Part shown: piece by piece, positions 1 to 8,496 of the stretch
Position numbering within the stretch: the stretch's first letter is position 1
How the letters are laid out: every line of letters starts with the position of its first letter
Source of the DNA: Verrucomicrobiales bacterium
GTDB taxonomy: Bacteria; Verrucomicrobiota; Verrucomicrobiia; Limisphaerales; CANJXF01
Direction: 5' to 3'
NCBI GenBank assembly: GCA_947478865.1
Contig: CANJXF010000001.1
Location: forward strand, 1 to 64,000
Length of the DNA: 64,000 bases
Made by a program: the position numbers and the translations under genes
The notes under the pieces: generated by a model
What the model saw: only the letters and a program-made list of their open reading frames with translations
Database searches by the model: none
What the model was told of the DNA's origin: nothing

Positions 1-177
1 ACGAGGGTGGCCGGGCGTGAGCCAGGCCGGGCCGGAATGCGAAAGGCCCGTCGTTGAAACAATAAACCATCCATCACAGCAGAAAGGAAACAAACACCCA
101 TGAACAAAACAGTGCATTATATCGGATTAGACGTCCACAAAGAAACGATAACCGACGCCCAGGCGCTGGCGCGGTGA
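1..177 (+). mobile_element. 5' remnant of an IS110-family element
   Basis: The stretch holds the start of an IS110-type transposase gene (100-177) and the leader in front of it. In the IS110 family, the non-coding end next to the transposase can encode the guide (bridge) RNA, so 1-99, with its GC-rich inverted segments, could be part of that leader. The window edge cuts the left side, and homology is lost about 150 bases in. No second end or target duplication can be seen, so the element is a fragment. Confidence 0.5.
100..177 (+). pseudogene. truncated IS110-family transposase, N-terminus only
   Basis: A 25-codon reading frame starts at ATG 100, about ten bases after a purine-rich GAAAGGAA ribosome-binding site, and stops at 175-177. 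Residues 7-17 (YIGLDVHKETI) match the strongly conserved first motif of IS110-family DEDD transposases, whose Asp is the first catalytic residue. After that motif the sequence becomes unrelated and stops, where an intact transposase would run for 300-400 residues. The gene is therefore a broken remnant with no activity. The junction near 150 looks like a deletion or recombination point. Confidence 0.65.
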
Positions 178-663
178 CGGCATGGAGCCCCTTGCCGCGA
201 GCCGGGTCGAGGCGCGGTCAGATAATTGAGGCGGCTTCGCGCGAGGTGCGGTTCACGGCTTCGCGCGGGGACTGCCGGGGGCAAACACAAACTGCGGGTG
301 GAACCACCTTGAACTGGCGCAACATAGCGTCGCCGAAGTTGATTCCATCAGAAGACCGCCTAGCCATCGGTGGCGTTGTGAACTGAATCTTAAGACCGCA
401 ATTCTCTAAATCATCCCTTCACTTCGAAGTTCAGGTTAAATTCGCGGACAATAGGTGGACAGACCGACGATCTGGACTTTCAGCAAGGTTCTTTACCATT
501 ACCTGATCGAGGGGGAGCTGGCCTTAGAGACGGGCGCGAAAAGAGGCAGACGTGCGCCGCTTCAAGTCATTCGGAGAACCGAGAACAGCCATGGGATCGC
601 CCCGCAAAGAATTTCCAGCCCTAAAACATGCATTCCAGGACCGTTCTTATTGGGTTTCACACC
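178..663. other. gene-free stretch
   Basis: No convincing gene was found. Short open frames on the + strand (174-386, 455-685) show no recognisable motif and have the arginine- and proline-rich look of chance frames. A 12-base direct repeat, CGGCTTCGCGCG, occurs near 231 and again near 257. The region is probably decayed sequence left by the mobile-element fragment. Confidence 0.4.
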
Positions 664-2076
664 TCACGCCGGGGCTTTTCCGTAGTCACGAATTTTCAAG
701 GATGCGCCACCGGCGAGCGCTGACTTATGCGCAATGACACCCGGCATCGTGTAGGCGATGGCTTCCCAAATATTCACTTCTGGCTGGCGGTCCTCGACGA
801 TCGCGCTGATGAATTCATGCGTGATGAAGGCATGGGAATTACCGTGGCCACTCTTAATCCGCAATGGTTCGGGCAAACGCTCAAATTGGACGGGTTGATC
901 GAAGGGCCGGCTCTCCGCCTCTCCGCCAAAGACGCCGAACGGGCTGTTTGGGTCTATCTTCTGCTCGACAACGGTATTAGGCGAACCTTCCGGACGGCTC
1001 ATGATGTAGGACCTCTTATCCCCGTAGAACATGCCGCGCTCCGTTCCCTGGGCCGCGATATTCCAGCCGATTGAAATCCTTGCAGAATGTCCTTTGGTGG
1101 TCCGGAACAGCGCCACCGTGTGAATGAACGGATTGTTGTTGTAATCATTCTTTTTGAGCATCTGATGATCGTTCCCCCAACCGTGCGCCGTTACCTCCGT
1201 CAAACGTTCGCCCGTGACCGGTATGATAATTCCGGTGCAGTGCGTCGGATAAAGCATTGGCGGATAGGCATAGGCCCAGGTCGGCACAAGTTTGCCCGCA
1301 GGTTTGGCCCCTTTCTTCACCTGGTCAATCGCACGAATAAAATCACACGACTGGCAATCAAAGGTTGACCCATAGGCGTAAGGACCAAGACCCGTGTGGT
1401 GATACTCCGATTCAGAATAGAATATCTCCCCGAAGCGACCTTCCCTGGCCCATTCAATGCAGGTCATCACCTCGGGCCGGTAGCGGCTGGTTTCCGCCAT
1501 CATGTATTTTAGCCCGGTCTGTTTGACCACGCTCAGCAACTCTTCCAGCTCTTCGACGGACATTCCCGCAGGGACGGCACTGATGACGTGCTTGCCCAGC
1601 TTAAGCGCTTCCACCGCCATCTTCACATGGAACGGGGCCGGTGTGAACAGCGCGATAGCGTCCAGCTCCGGGTGCTTGAGAAACTCGTGGTAATCCTTGT
1701 AGCCCTTGTCGCACTTATAAACTCGCTTGAGCTTCTCAATCCGTTCCTCGCGCAAGTCGCAGACCGCCGTCACCTTGCAGTGCGGATGCAAGTGCCAGTG
1801 GAAGGCTGCTCCGAAACCGCCGCCGACCACGCCGATCCGCACCTGCCTGAGCGAAGCACCAAAACCCTTGGGCACAACGCTTGCGCCAGCCAATACGTGT
1901 GTCGCGGACAAAGCGACGGCTCCGACCCCTACTTCGAGCAGAAATTTTCGGCGCGTTTTCGTTTCAACCCGTTCGCCGCCTAATTCTTGTTTCAGCTTGG
2001 AGTCACCGGCTGATGAGCCAGGAGCGGGGGCTGACGACCCCAAAGAAGGTGGAGATGTCATTTGGGCAGGATTCAT
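664..2076 (-). CDS. secreted Gfo/Idh/MocA-family oxidoreductase
   Basis: This is an NAD(P)-dependent dehydrogenase of the Gfo/Idh/MocA type, usually acting on sugars or their derivatives; the substrate is unknown. A twin-arginine signal (TRRKFLL followed by a hydrophobic stretch ending in A-G-A) lies near residues 40-65, so export by the Tat path is likely, which is common for PVC members of this family. The Rossmann motif (VGGGFGAAFHWH) follows, and the C-terminal alpha/beta domain is complete. The frame stays open to 2271, but those 65 extra residues do not resemble protein, so the ATG at 2076 (MNPAQM) is preferred; ATG 2061 is an alternative. No ribosome-binding site decides between them. 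Confidence 0.8.
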   Translation of the reverse strand: MNPAQMTSPPSLGSSAPAPGSSAGDSKLKQELGGERVETKTRRKFLLEVGVGAVALSATHVLAGASVVPKGFGASLRQVRIGVVGGGFGAAFHWHLHPHCKVTAVCDLREERIEKLKRVYKCDKGYKDYHEFLKHPELDAIALFTPAPFHVKMAVEALKLGKHVISAVPAGMSVEELEELLSVVKQTGLKYMMAETSRYRPEVMTCIEWAREGRFGEIFYSESEYHHTGLGPYAYGSTFDCQSCDFIRAIDQVKKGAKPAGKLVPTWAYAYPPMLYPTHCTGIIIPVTGERLTEVTAHGWGNDHQMLKKNDYNNNPFIHTVALFRTTKGHSARISIGWNIAAQGTERGMFYGDKRSYIMSRPEGSPNTVVEQKIDPNSPFGVFGGEAESRPFDQPVQFERLPEPLRIKSGHGNSHAFITHEFISAIVEDRQPEVNIWEAIAYTMPGVIAHKSALAGGASLKIRDYGKAPA

Positions 2077-2477
2077 GTTGGCGAGGTTATTTCGGAGCAG
2101 GCGGCTGTCAAGCAGCCAAACGGAGCCAGGAGGTGATTTGGTTCCTTCCGATGATGCAGATCGCCAAACACCAATTTTGTCGGTCTCGTTGGATCCGCGG
2201 CTGACGTCATGCCGGTTAAACCGGTTATTTTTGGCCAAGTTGCGAAAAATTAGACGGCCAGAACCCCGCACCGGAAGAGCGCAAGCCTGAAGCCATCTGA
2301 AAGCTGGCGGGGGATGAGCGGAGATTCATGAGAATTCAGGATTTCGGCTTGGGTTGGCATACCTTTTGCGACGCCATCCGGACCATGCAAACTAAAGACC
2401 TTTTTAGCTCCGGGATATACGACTTCCCGTGTCTTCGCGCCCCTAAATTCCAACCCAAATCCTGACGAACGTCTTCG
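2077..2477. other. divergent intergenic region
   Basis: The region separates the leftward oxidoreductase from the rightward glutaminase and must carry both promoters. A 13-base palindrome (CCGGTT-A-AACCGG) lies at 2212-2224 and could be an operator. No gene was recognised; a long - strand open frame that enters it from 3011 is the shadow of the glutaminase. Confidence 0.4.
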
Positions 2478-4331
2478 ATGAATCCAAAGCAGACTGATCC
2501 TTGTTCGTCGCCAGTGCTCGATTACCTGAATCGACTTCACCGCGAAAACATCGGCATAACCGACGGGAAAGTCGCTACTTACATTCCAGAATTGGCCAAG
2601 GCGGACCCGAATTGGTTTGGCATTTGTCTGGTGACGGCAAACGGCGCGGTCTACGAGGTCGGCGATTCCCAACAGCCGTTTACCATTCAATCGATTTCCA
2701 AGCCGTTCGTTTATGGCATGGCGCTGGAGGATAACGGCCGCGCGGCGGTGCTGGAAAAGGTCGGCGTGGAGCCGACGGGTGACGCGTTTAATTCCATCAG
2801 CCTGGATCCGGGCACGGGTCGTCCGCGCAATCCGATGATTAATGCCGGGGCGATCGCGGCGGCGGGACTGATCGAAGGCAAAACACAGCAAACGCGTTTG
2901 CGGCGAGTGCTCGAAACGTTCGGCCTCTATGCCGGACGGGAGCTGGGCATCGACCGAACGATTTATAATTCGGAGAACGAAACGGGGCATCGCAATCGCG
3001 CGATCGGCCACATGCTGCGCAATTTCGACATTCTGGCGGGCGACCCGATCCCGGTGGTCGATCTTTATTTTCAGCAGTGTTCGATTTCGGTGAACTGTCG
3101 CGATCTGGGAATCATGGCGGCAACCCTCGCCAATCGCGGCATTAACCCAGTGACCGGCAAGCAGGCGATTCGCGGTGAATACGTGGAGAGCATTCTCAGC
3201 GTGATGAGTTCGTGCGGGATGTATGATTACGCCGGCGAATGGATTTACAAAATAGGCATGCCGGCCAAAAGCGGTGTGGCAGGGGGAATCATCGCCGTAT
3301 TGCCCGGGCAGCTAGGCATCGGGATTTTTTCGCCGCCGCTCGATCCGCGAGGCAACAGCGTGCGGGGCATACGGGTGTGCGACGCCATTTCGCGGCATTT
3401 CGACCTGCACCTGTTCAATCGATCCAGTGTCGGACGCTCCTCCATTCGATTGAAATTCACCGGGGCAGAATTGAATTCCAGCCGCGTGCGCACAGCGGAG
3501 GAAAATCGCGCGCTGCAACAATGGGGTCCGCGGATCAAGGTTTATCAACTGCAGGGACATCTGGCGTTTGCGACGACGGAAGTAATCGTGCGCGATGTCA
3601 TCCAAAGCGTTGCCGAAATGGATCACCTCATTCTCGACTTCAAACGGGTGCTGACCTTGAACGAGAGCGCCTGCCATCTGTTTTATCATTTGCTCGTGAA
3701 ACTTTCTGATGCCGGGAAAACGGTGTTGTTCACGCATGTCGATCGGATGCCCCTGCTCCGGCGATTGATGAAGGTCAAACTCGGCTTGCACTTCGAAAAG
3801 CGTTTCCGCGTGTTCGACGACAACGATCCCGCATTGGAGTGGTGCGAAAACCGCGTTTTGGAATCCGCCCTCGGCCAGCGCCCGGCGGACCTGTGTGTCG
3901 GCTGCACGGATTACGAGCTTTTCTCCGGCCTGACCACTTCCGAACTCGCTGCGATCCGACCATTGCTGCATCGGAAAACGTATCAACGAGGCGAAACCAT
4001 CATCACCAGCGGCGAGGAACCCGGCGAATTGTTCTTCCTGGCCCGCGGCAATGTGAGCGTCATTATCCCGCTACACTCCGGCGCGCACAAACGGCTCGCC
4101 ACATTTTCCGCCGGGATGGCTTTCGGCGAAATGGCCATCATCGACCGCGCGCCCCGCTCTGCGATGATCGTTGCCGATACCGAGGCGGAATGCGACTTGT
4201 TGACCATCGACGATTTCGATCGGCTGGGCGAAACCCAACCAGCCATCAAAATTAAATTACTCCAGAATTTGAGCCTTGGCCTCTGCCACAAGCTCCGCAA
4301 AGCCAACCGGGAACTGAGCGTCTTCGACTAA
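2478..4331 (+). CDS. glsA: glutaminase fused to STAS and cyclic-nucleotide-binding domains
   Basis: The enzyme hydrolyses glutamine to glutamate and ammonia. Residues 1-310 are a complete serine-dependent glutaminase domain of the beta-lactamase-like fold: the nucleophile is in Q-S72-I-S-K75 and the family stretches MINAGAIA and SGVAGGI are present. Residues about 355-460 look like a STAS (anti-sigma-antagonist) domain. Residues about 485-600 are a cNMP-binding domain with a clear phosphate-binding cassette (FGEMAI...PRSA). At 617 residues it is twice the length of the simple enzyme; the same three-domain layout is known in other bacteria. Activity is probably gated by a cyclic nucleotide or by partner binding (inference). 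It is flanked by intergenic DNA, so it is probably transcribed alone. Confidence 0.9.
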   Translation: MNPKQTDPCSSPVLDYLNRLHRENIGITDGKVATYIPELAKADPNWFGICLVTANGAVYEVGDSQQPFTIQSISKPFVYGMALEDNGRAAVLEKVGVEPTGDAFNSISLDPGTGRPRNPMINAGAIAAAGLIEGKTQQTRLRRVLETFGLYAGRELGIDRTIYNSENETGHRNRAIGHMLRNFDILAGDPIPVVDLYFQQCSISVNCRDLGIMAATLANRGINPVTGKQAIRGEYVESILSVMSSCGMYDYAGEWIYKIGMPAKSGVAGGIIAVLPGQLGIGIFSPPLDPRGNSVRGIRVCDAISRHFDLHLFNRSSVGRSSIRLKFTGAELNSSRVRTAEENRALQQWGPRIKVYQLQGHLAFATTEVIVRDVIQSVAEMDHLILDFKRVLTLNESACHLFYHLLVKLSDAGKTVLFTHVDRMPLLRRLMKVKLGLHFEKRFRVFDDNDPALEWCENRVLESALGQRPADLCVGCTDYELFSGLTTSELAAIRPLLHRKTYQRGETIITSGEEPGELFFLARGNVSVIIPLHSGAHKRLATFSAGMAFGEMAIIDRAPRSAMIVADTEAECDLLTIDDFDRLGETQPAIKIKLLQNLSLGLCHKLRKANRELSVFD

Positions 4332-4579
4332 GCCAGTTCGGCGACGCGTTCTTATTGTTCGCACCGGAACGCCTCCACCTGACTCGAAAATCTTGCGTTC
4401 ACGCCATCGAAACCTTTGCCAACCGGGCTTCGGTACGGCAGCTTCTCCGGCGTTCGATGAAAAAACGCGCGACCGAGTCGATCGCCAACAAATGGCCAGC
4501 AATGAACAATTGCCGCCAAGCGCATCCGAGAAACAGCCGATACGTTCTCGTCGCACAGATGAATTTGAGCCGAGCCTAA

Positions 4580-4948
4580 ATGGAACATCCTTATTTGTTT
4601 TTAGTCAGTTTGATCGTCGCCGCGCTGCTCTTTGCGCTGACCCCCCTGGCGCTGGCCTGGATCTGGGCAAAAAAGTTTTCTCCAAAAAAGCCGGGCAAAG
4701 ATAAAAATGCCATCTACGAATGCGGCTTGGAATCCAAACCAGCCGAGTGGGTTCAGTTCAAATCGCAGTATTATCTTTACGGAATTATTTTTCTGATCTT
4801 CGACGTGGAAACGATTTTCCTGCTGCCATTTGCGGTCGCATTCAAAGGGCTTTCCGTCGGCGGCTTCATCGCGATCATGGTTTTCCTTTTCCTGCTGGTG
4901 GAAGGATTGGCATGGGCCTGGGTGAAAGGAGTTTTGACGTGGAAATGA
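4580..4948 (+). CDS. nuoA: NADH-quinone oxidoreductase subunit A
   Basis: NuoA is a small membrane subunit of respiratory complex I at the junction of the membrane arm and the quinone-binding module. The 122-residue protein has three membrane segments and the conserved loop with YECGLES and the following FDVE, both family hallmarks. It opens the nuo block. nuoB follows after 103 bases that contain a long inverted repeat. A 248-base non-coding stretch (4332-4579) in front of it should hold the promoter; no clear -35/-10 pair was recognised. Confidence 0.95.
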   Translation: MEHPYLFLVSLIVAALLFALTPLALAWIWAKKFSPKKPGKDKNAIYECGLESKPAEWVQFKSQYYLYGIIFLIFDVETIFLLPFAVAFKGLSVGGFIAIMVFLFLLVEGLAWAWVKGVLTWK

Positions 4949-4956
4949 GATTTTCT

Positions 4957-5025
4957 CCTGAACTTACTCTTCAGCCTAATCTTAATCTCTTTCCGAAGGC
5001 GGCTCAGATTAAGAGTAAGATCAGG
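4957..5025. repeat. inverted repeat between nuoA and nuoB
   Basis: The left arm CCTGAACTTACTCTT (4957-4971) pairs with the right arm AAGAGTAAGATCAGG (5011-5025): 14 of 15 positions match, with a 39-base interior. The interior and the flank (to 5042) carry further copies of TAATCTTAATC/GATTAAGA-type words. It resembles a dispersed palindromic element rather than a terminator, because no T-run follows it. It may tune message stability between the two genes. Confidence 0.6.
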
Positions 5026-5051
5026 ATTACGATCAAGAGTTAGAGCGAAGC

Positions 5052-5669
5052 ATGATTGACGAAGGACTCAAAAACGAACTAAGCAAGCAAGGCGTGTTCA
5101 CCACGTCGCTGAACGAGCTTTACAACTGGGGCCGCAAAAGCTCGGTCTGGCCGCTGCAATTCGGCCTGGCCTGTTGCGCGATTGAAATGATCGCGGCCTC
5201 GATGGCGCGTTTCGACATCGCCCGGTTTGGCGCGGAAGTTTTTCGACCCTCGCCACGCCAGGCGGATCTCATGATCGTGGCCGGAACCGTCACCAAGAAA
5301 ATGGCGCCACAAGTCGTGCGGCTCTACAACCAGATGCCCGAGCCCAAATACGTGATTGCGATGGGCGCGTGCGCGATTTCCGGCGGACCATTCAAGCAAG
5401 GTTACAACGTGCTCAAGGGCATTGATCGTTACATTCCAGTGGATGTTCATATTCCGGGCTGCCCGCCGAGACCCGAAGCGCTCTTGCATGCGTTGATCAC
5501 CCTGCAGGAAAAAATCGCTGCACAAGCCTTGACCGGGCCGAACAAGCCGCGCCATCTGGATCCCGATGCGCCGAGCGAATTTCCCGTTCCCAAATTCGGC
5601 GCCCACGATCTGGAGCCGCCAAAAAATCCCGACCTCTGGCAACCGCCGAAGATGGCAAGAGAAAGCTGA
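5052..5669 (+). CDS. nuoB: NADH-quinone oxidoreductase subunit B
   Basis: NuoB carries the terminal iron-sulfur cluster N2, which hands electrons to quinone. The cysteine set is complete: the CC pair in LACCAIEM, the Cys in GACAISGG and the Cys in PGCPPRPEA. The length of 205 residues is slightly above average because of a proline-rich C-terminal tail. Its stop codon overlaps the ATG of nuoC by one base, so the two are translationally coupled. Confidence 0.96.
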   Translation: MIDEGLKNELSKQGVFTTSLNELYNWGRKSSVWPLQFGLACCAIEMIAASMARFDIARFGAEVFRPSPRQADLMIVAGTVTKKMAPQVVRLYNQMPEPKYVIAMGACAISGGPFKQGYNVLKGIDRYIPVDVHIPGCPPRPEALLHALITLQEKIAAQALTGPNKPRHLDPDAPSEFPVPKFGAHDLEPPKNPDLWQPPKMARES

Positions 5670-6304
5670 TGGAAACCTTGGAACAAATCAAAGTCCGGAT
5701 CGAACAAGCCATTCCCGGCGCGCGTTTGGAAATTATTCCGAATGGCAGTGCGGCCAATCAGCCGTCGCTTTTGATCGATAACGAGCACGCTTTCGCGGCG
5801 GCTAAATTCCTGCGCGATGATTCGGCGCTCCAACTCGATTACGCCGCCAATGCCACCGGCATCGATTGGCTGGATCAGGTCACCAAAGAAAAAGTGAAGG
5901 TGAAAAAAGTCGTCGATGGGGCGGAGCAGGAGGTTGAAGAAACCATTGAGAAGAAAACGCCGGGTTATCTCGAAACGGTTTATCATCTTTATTCGATGGC
6001 GCTGAAACACGGCCCCGTGATTCTGCGCCTGCGCACCGAGAACCGGTCCGATAAGAATCATCTGCCATCGCTCACACCGATCTGGCGCGGCTGCGAATTC
6101 CAGGAGCGCGAAATCTTCGATCTTTACGGAATTATTTTTGACGGCCATCCCGATTTGCGCCGCATTCTGATGTGGGACGAGTTTAAAGATTATCCGATGC
6201 GCAAAGACTACGTTGAGCCGGACGATTACGAATACGAACCGACACCGCACGATGAAGTTCTCGCCAAGGCGAAACTCCATTCCTCCACGGCTGCTTCCCT
6301 CTGA
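5669..6304 (+). CDS. nuoC: NADH-quinone oxidoreductase subunit C
   Basis: NuoC is a peripheral-arm subunit that pairs with NuoD near the quinone site. The C-terminal signature is present (EREIFDLYGI, then HPDLRRILM and the DYPMRKDY stretch). There is a lysine/glutamate-rich insertion around residues 70-90 (KEKVKVKKVVDG), absent from short homologs. The gene starts inside the nuoB stop codon. In most operons nuoD would follow; here a nitrite-reduction cassette of about 8.3 kb separates it from nuoD. Confidence 0.93.
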   Translation: METLEQIKVRIEQAIPGARLEIIPNGSAANQPSLLIDNEHAFAAAKFLRDDSALQLDYAANATGIDWLDQVTKEKVKVKKVVDGAEQEVEETIEKKTPGYLETVYHLYSMALKHGPVILRLRTENRSDKNHLPSLTPIWRGCEFQEREIFDLYGIIFDGHPDLRRILMWDEFKDYPMRKDYVEPDDYEYEPTPHDEVLAKAKLHSSTAASL

Positions 6305-6358
6305 TCTGCTGACTTTGGTCGCGCGGCAAAGTGGCCGCTCCCTAAATCGTTCCAGGGT

Positions 6359-6372
6359 TTGACGGAGGTCAA
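6359..6372. promoter_or_regulatory. FNR/DNR-type palindrome before the nitrite cassette
   Basis: TTGAC-GGAG-GTCAA is a perfect 5-4-5 palindrome and matches the FNR/DNR/NnrR consensus (TTGAT-N4-ATCAA) with the C/G variant at the inner pair. Its centre (6365.5) lies about 41 bases upstream of the A of the cupin start codon. That is the usual class II activator distance to a transcription start, and would imply a leaderless or nearly leaderless transcript. CAAACT (6394-6399) could act as the -10 element. The likely binder is the Crp/Fnr protein encoded at the end of the cassette. Confidence 0.6.
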
Positions 6373-6405
6373 TGTTTGCCAACCGCTCGGTGGCAAACTG
6401 TGGAC

Positions 6406-6804
6406 ATGAGCGAACAACCGCTGATCGATGCCGGGCACGAGAAAATTCTTTCGCTCGCCGAGGAAACCCGTTTTGCACCCAATGGAATTGTCAGCCGGAC
6501 ATTGCTGCGGACCGGCAACGCGCGGGCCGTGCTGTTCGGTTTCGCCGAAGGCCAGGAACTGACCGAGCACACCTCCACGCAGCACGCGCTGGTTCAAATT
6601 CTATCCGGCGAATGCGAATTCTTCCTCGACGGAAAGCCGCACGCGTTGAAAGCCGGCGACCTTCTCTACATGCCGCCCAATCTTCGGCACGCGGTTGCCG
6701 CGCGCACCCCGTTCTCCATGCTCCTGACGTTGTTCAAACCAGATGAAAAATCAGGAATCTCTCCATCATCGATCCCGTTAAAACTGCCAGCTGTGATTCT
6801 ATGA
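6406..6804 (+). CDS. small cupin-domain protein
   Basis: This is a single-domain cupin of 132 residues. The two cupin motifs are visible: G-x5-H-T-x3-H around EHTSTQHALVQILSG, and the later GDLLYMPPNLRHAV. The histidines and the glutamate could hold a metal. Small cupins of this kind are frequent in bacterial nitrogen-oxide gene clusters, where their role is undefined; sensing or detoxification is possible. The start at 6406 is chosen over the in-frame ATG 6376 because it lies just beyond the FNR-type palindrome. It overlaps the next gene by four bases (ATGA). Confidence 0.8.
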   Translation: MSEQPLIDAGHEKILSLAEETRFAPNGIVSRTLLRTGNARAVLFGFAEGQELTEHTSTQHALVQILSGECEFFLDGKPHALKAGDLLYMPPNLRHAVAARTPFSMLLTLFKPDEKSGISPSSIPLKLPAVIL

Positions 6805-8261
6805 AATTAAAAATAACCCCGTCTGTTTCCGGCGCCTTGGCGCTAGGTTTAGTGCTGCCTGCGTCGGCGCAAGTGGCAACGAACGCCGTCCCTCTTGCGC
6901 CACCGCCAGCGATCAGCGCCGGGCTGGTGAACGATTGGCTGCGAGGCGAATCAGCCGCGTTCAACCCCTGGGACGTTGGCGGACAGATTCGCTTTCGTTT
7001 TGACCACAAGGAAAACTTTGCCGCACCGGGTCAGCCGGGCGCGGTGGATTTTCGGAAAAACGGCGGCGATGCCGACAATACCTACTGGCTGACGCGTGAG
7101 AAACTTCACCTCGGCTATTCTCCAGTGAATTGGTTCACCGCGTTTGCGGAAGGGCGCAACAGCACTTCCACCGGTGATGACCGCGATCCGAATCCGGAGT
7201 CCGACTCGTTCGATCTCCATCAAGGTTATGTCGCTCTTGGCGATGCCCGGCAGTTCCCGCTCACGGCGAAAGTTGGCCGGCAGGAATTATCTTACGGCGA
7301 CGAACGTCTCATCGGCTCGTTCGATTGGAGCAACGTGGGCCGGGTTTTCGACGCCGCCAAGCTGCGCCACGAAAACCCCAATTTCTGGGTGGATGGATTC
7401 GTCGGCCGGGTTGTGATGGTGAATGACGATCACTTCAATGAGGCGAACGACTACGACTTTTTTTCGGGCGTTTATGCTTCAACGCGAACGCTCATTCCGA
7501 AACAGGAAACGCAGCTTTATCTCCTGGCGCGAAATGTCAGCGAAGACTCGCCCAACGCGATCGGCGCCGGATTGCCGCCCCTGCTGACGGGCGCAACGCC
7601 ACGCGACGTTTACACTTTGGGACTGCGAGTGAAGTCGTTACCCGAACAGTTCAACGGCTGGGACTACGAAATGGAATTAGCCGGACAATTGGGTCGCTTT
7701 AAAAAAACGGCCGGAAGCGCCAGCCTGGACCACGAAGCCATCGCAGCCCACGCGGCGGGAGGTTATTCCTGGAAGACGTGGGGCACACCTCGCGCCGGGC
7801 TGGAATACAACTTCGCCTCAGGAGACAGCGATCCAACCGACGGCAAACACGGGACGTTCGACAATCTTTTTCCAACGAACCATAAGTTCTACGGCTACAT
7901 GGATTTTGTCTCGTGGCAAAACATTCACAACGCGCGTCTCGCCACCTCGATCAAGCCGCTCCCGAAATTGACTTTGACCGGGGACTATCACGCTTTCTGG
8001 CTCGCGGACACGCACGATAATTTTTACCAGGCCAATGGCGCGGCGCGGACCACGAGTGGTTACGGAATCAACCCCGGCGCAGGTAGTTTTGTCGGGACGG
8101 AGCTAGACATTATCGCCACTTACGCCATCAAACCTTACGCGGCGCTGCAAGCCGGTTACGGACATTTCTTCGTCGGCGACTATGTGAAAAACTCACTCGC
8201 CAGCGTCGGCGGCGCAACCGATGCCGACTACGTCTACACGCAAGTCACCTTCAACTTCTGA
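6801..8261 (+). CDS. outer-membrane porin of the alginate-export type
   Basis: The 486-residue protein has a signal peptide (cleavage probably after PASA) and then many amphipathic beta strands. It ends in an aromatic residue (VTFNF), the signal for outer-membrane assembly. Stretches such as LTREKLHLGYSP and VGRQELSYGDERLIG are typical of the alginate_exp family of beta-barrels. In this cluster it may carry an anion or an organic substrate into the periplasm, where NirK works (inference). It is translationally coupled to the cupin gene by an ATGA overlap. Confidence 0.8.
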   Translation: MKLKITPSVSGALALGLVLPASAQVATNAVPLAPPPAISAGLVNDWLRGESAAFNPWDVGGQIRFRFDHKENFAAPGQPGAVDFRKNGGDADNTYWLTREKLHLGYSPVNWFTAFAEGRNSTSTGDDRDPNPESDSFDLHQGYVALGDARQFPLTAKVGRQELSYGDERLIGSFDWSNVGRVFDAAKLRHENPNFWVDGFVGRVVMVNDDHFNEANDYDFFSGVYASTRTLIPKQETQLYLLARNVSEDSPNAIGAGLPPLLTGATPRDVYTLGLRVKSLPEQFNGWDYEMELAGQLGRFKKTAGSASLDHEAIAAHAAGGYSWKTWGTPRAGLEYNFASGDSDPTDGKHGTFDNLFPTNHKFYGYMDFVSWQNIHNARLATSIKPLPKLTLTGDYHAFWLADTHDNFYQANGAARTTSGYGINPGAGSFVGTELDIIATYAIKPYAALQAGYGHFFVGDYVKNSLASVGGATDADYVYTQVTFNF

Positions 8262-8271
8262 TCCGCCATCT

Positions 8272-8496
8272 ATGCAGACAAACGTTTTGGAAGTTGATGT
8301 GCGCGGGCTGGAACCGCCGGAGCCGTTGGTCCGAATTCTCGAAACGGTCTCCACCTTGCCAGAAGGAACGACCCTCATCGCCCGCACCAACCGGCGTCCC
8401 ATGTTTCTTTATCCACAACTCGAAGAGCGCGGCTTCACCAGCCAAACCGAGGAGCAATCTGATGGAAGCTTTATCATTCAAATCCGACGCGGCTAA
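8272..8496 (+). CDS. DUF2249 protein (first of three)
   Basis: A 74-residue protein consisting of one DUF2249 domain: it begins with the typical LDVRGLEPPEP-like strand and continues with LPEGTTLIARTNRRP and LEERGF. The domain has a ferredoxin-like, TusA-like fold, and its biochemical role is unknown. It is often found near nitrite and NO genes, as here, where three copies lie within 5.6 kb. It starts ten bases after the porin stop codon, and its end overlaps the next gene. Confidence 0.8.
   Translation: MQTNVLEVDVRGLEPPEPLVRILETVSTLPEGTTLIARTNRRPMFLYPQLEERGFTSQTEEQSDGSFIIQIRRG

Noticed and set aside
455-685. 76-codon open frame in the gene-free stretch near the left edge
   Set aside because: No motif and no ribosome-binding site; overlaps other frames of similar length.
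2250-3011. 253-codon open frame on the - strand overlapping the glutaminase start
   Set aside because: Most of it is antisense to the conserved glutaminase domain, and the unshared part shows no recognisable domain.
5447-6478. 343-codon open frame on the - strand opposite nuoB/nuoC
   Set aside because: Composition of a mirror frame; nuoB and nuoC are complete on the + strand.
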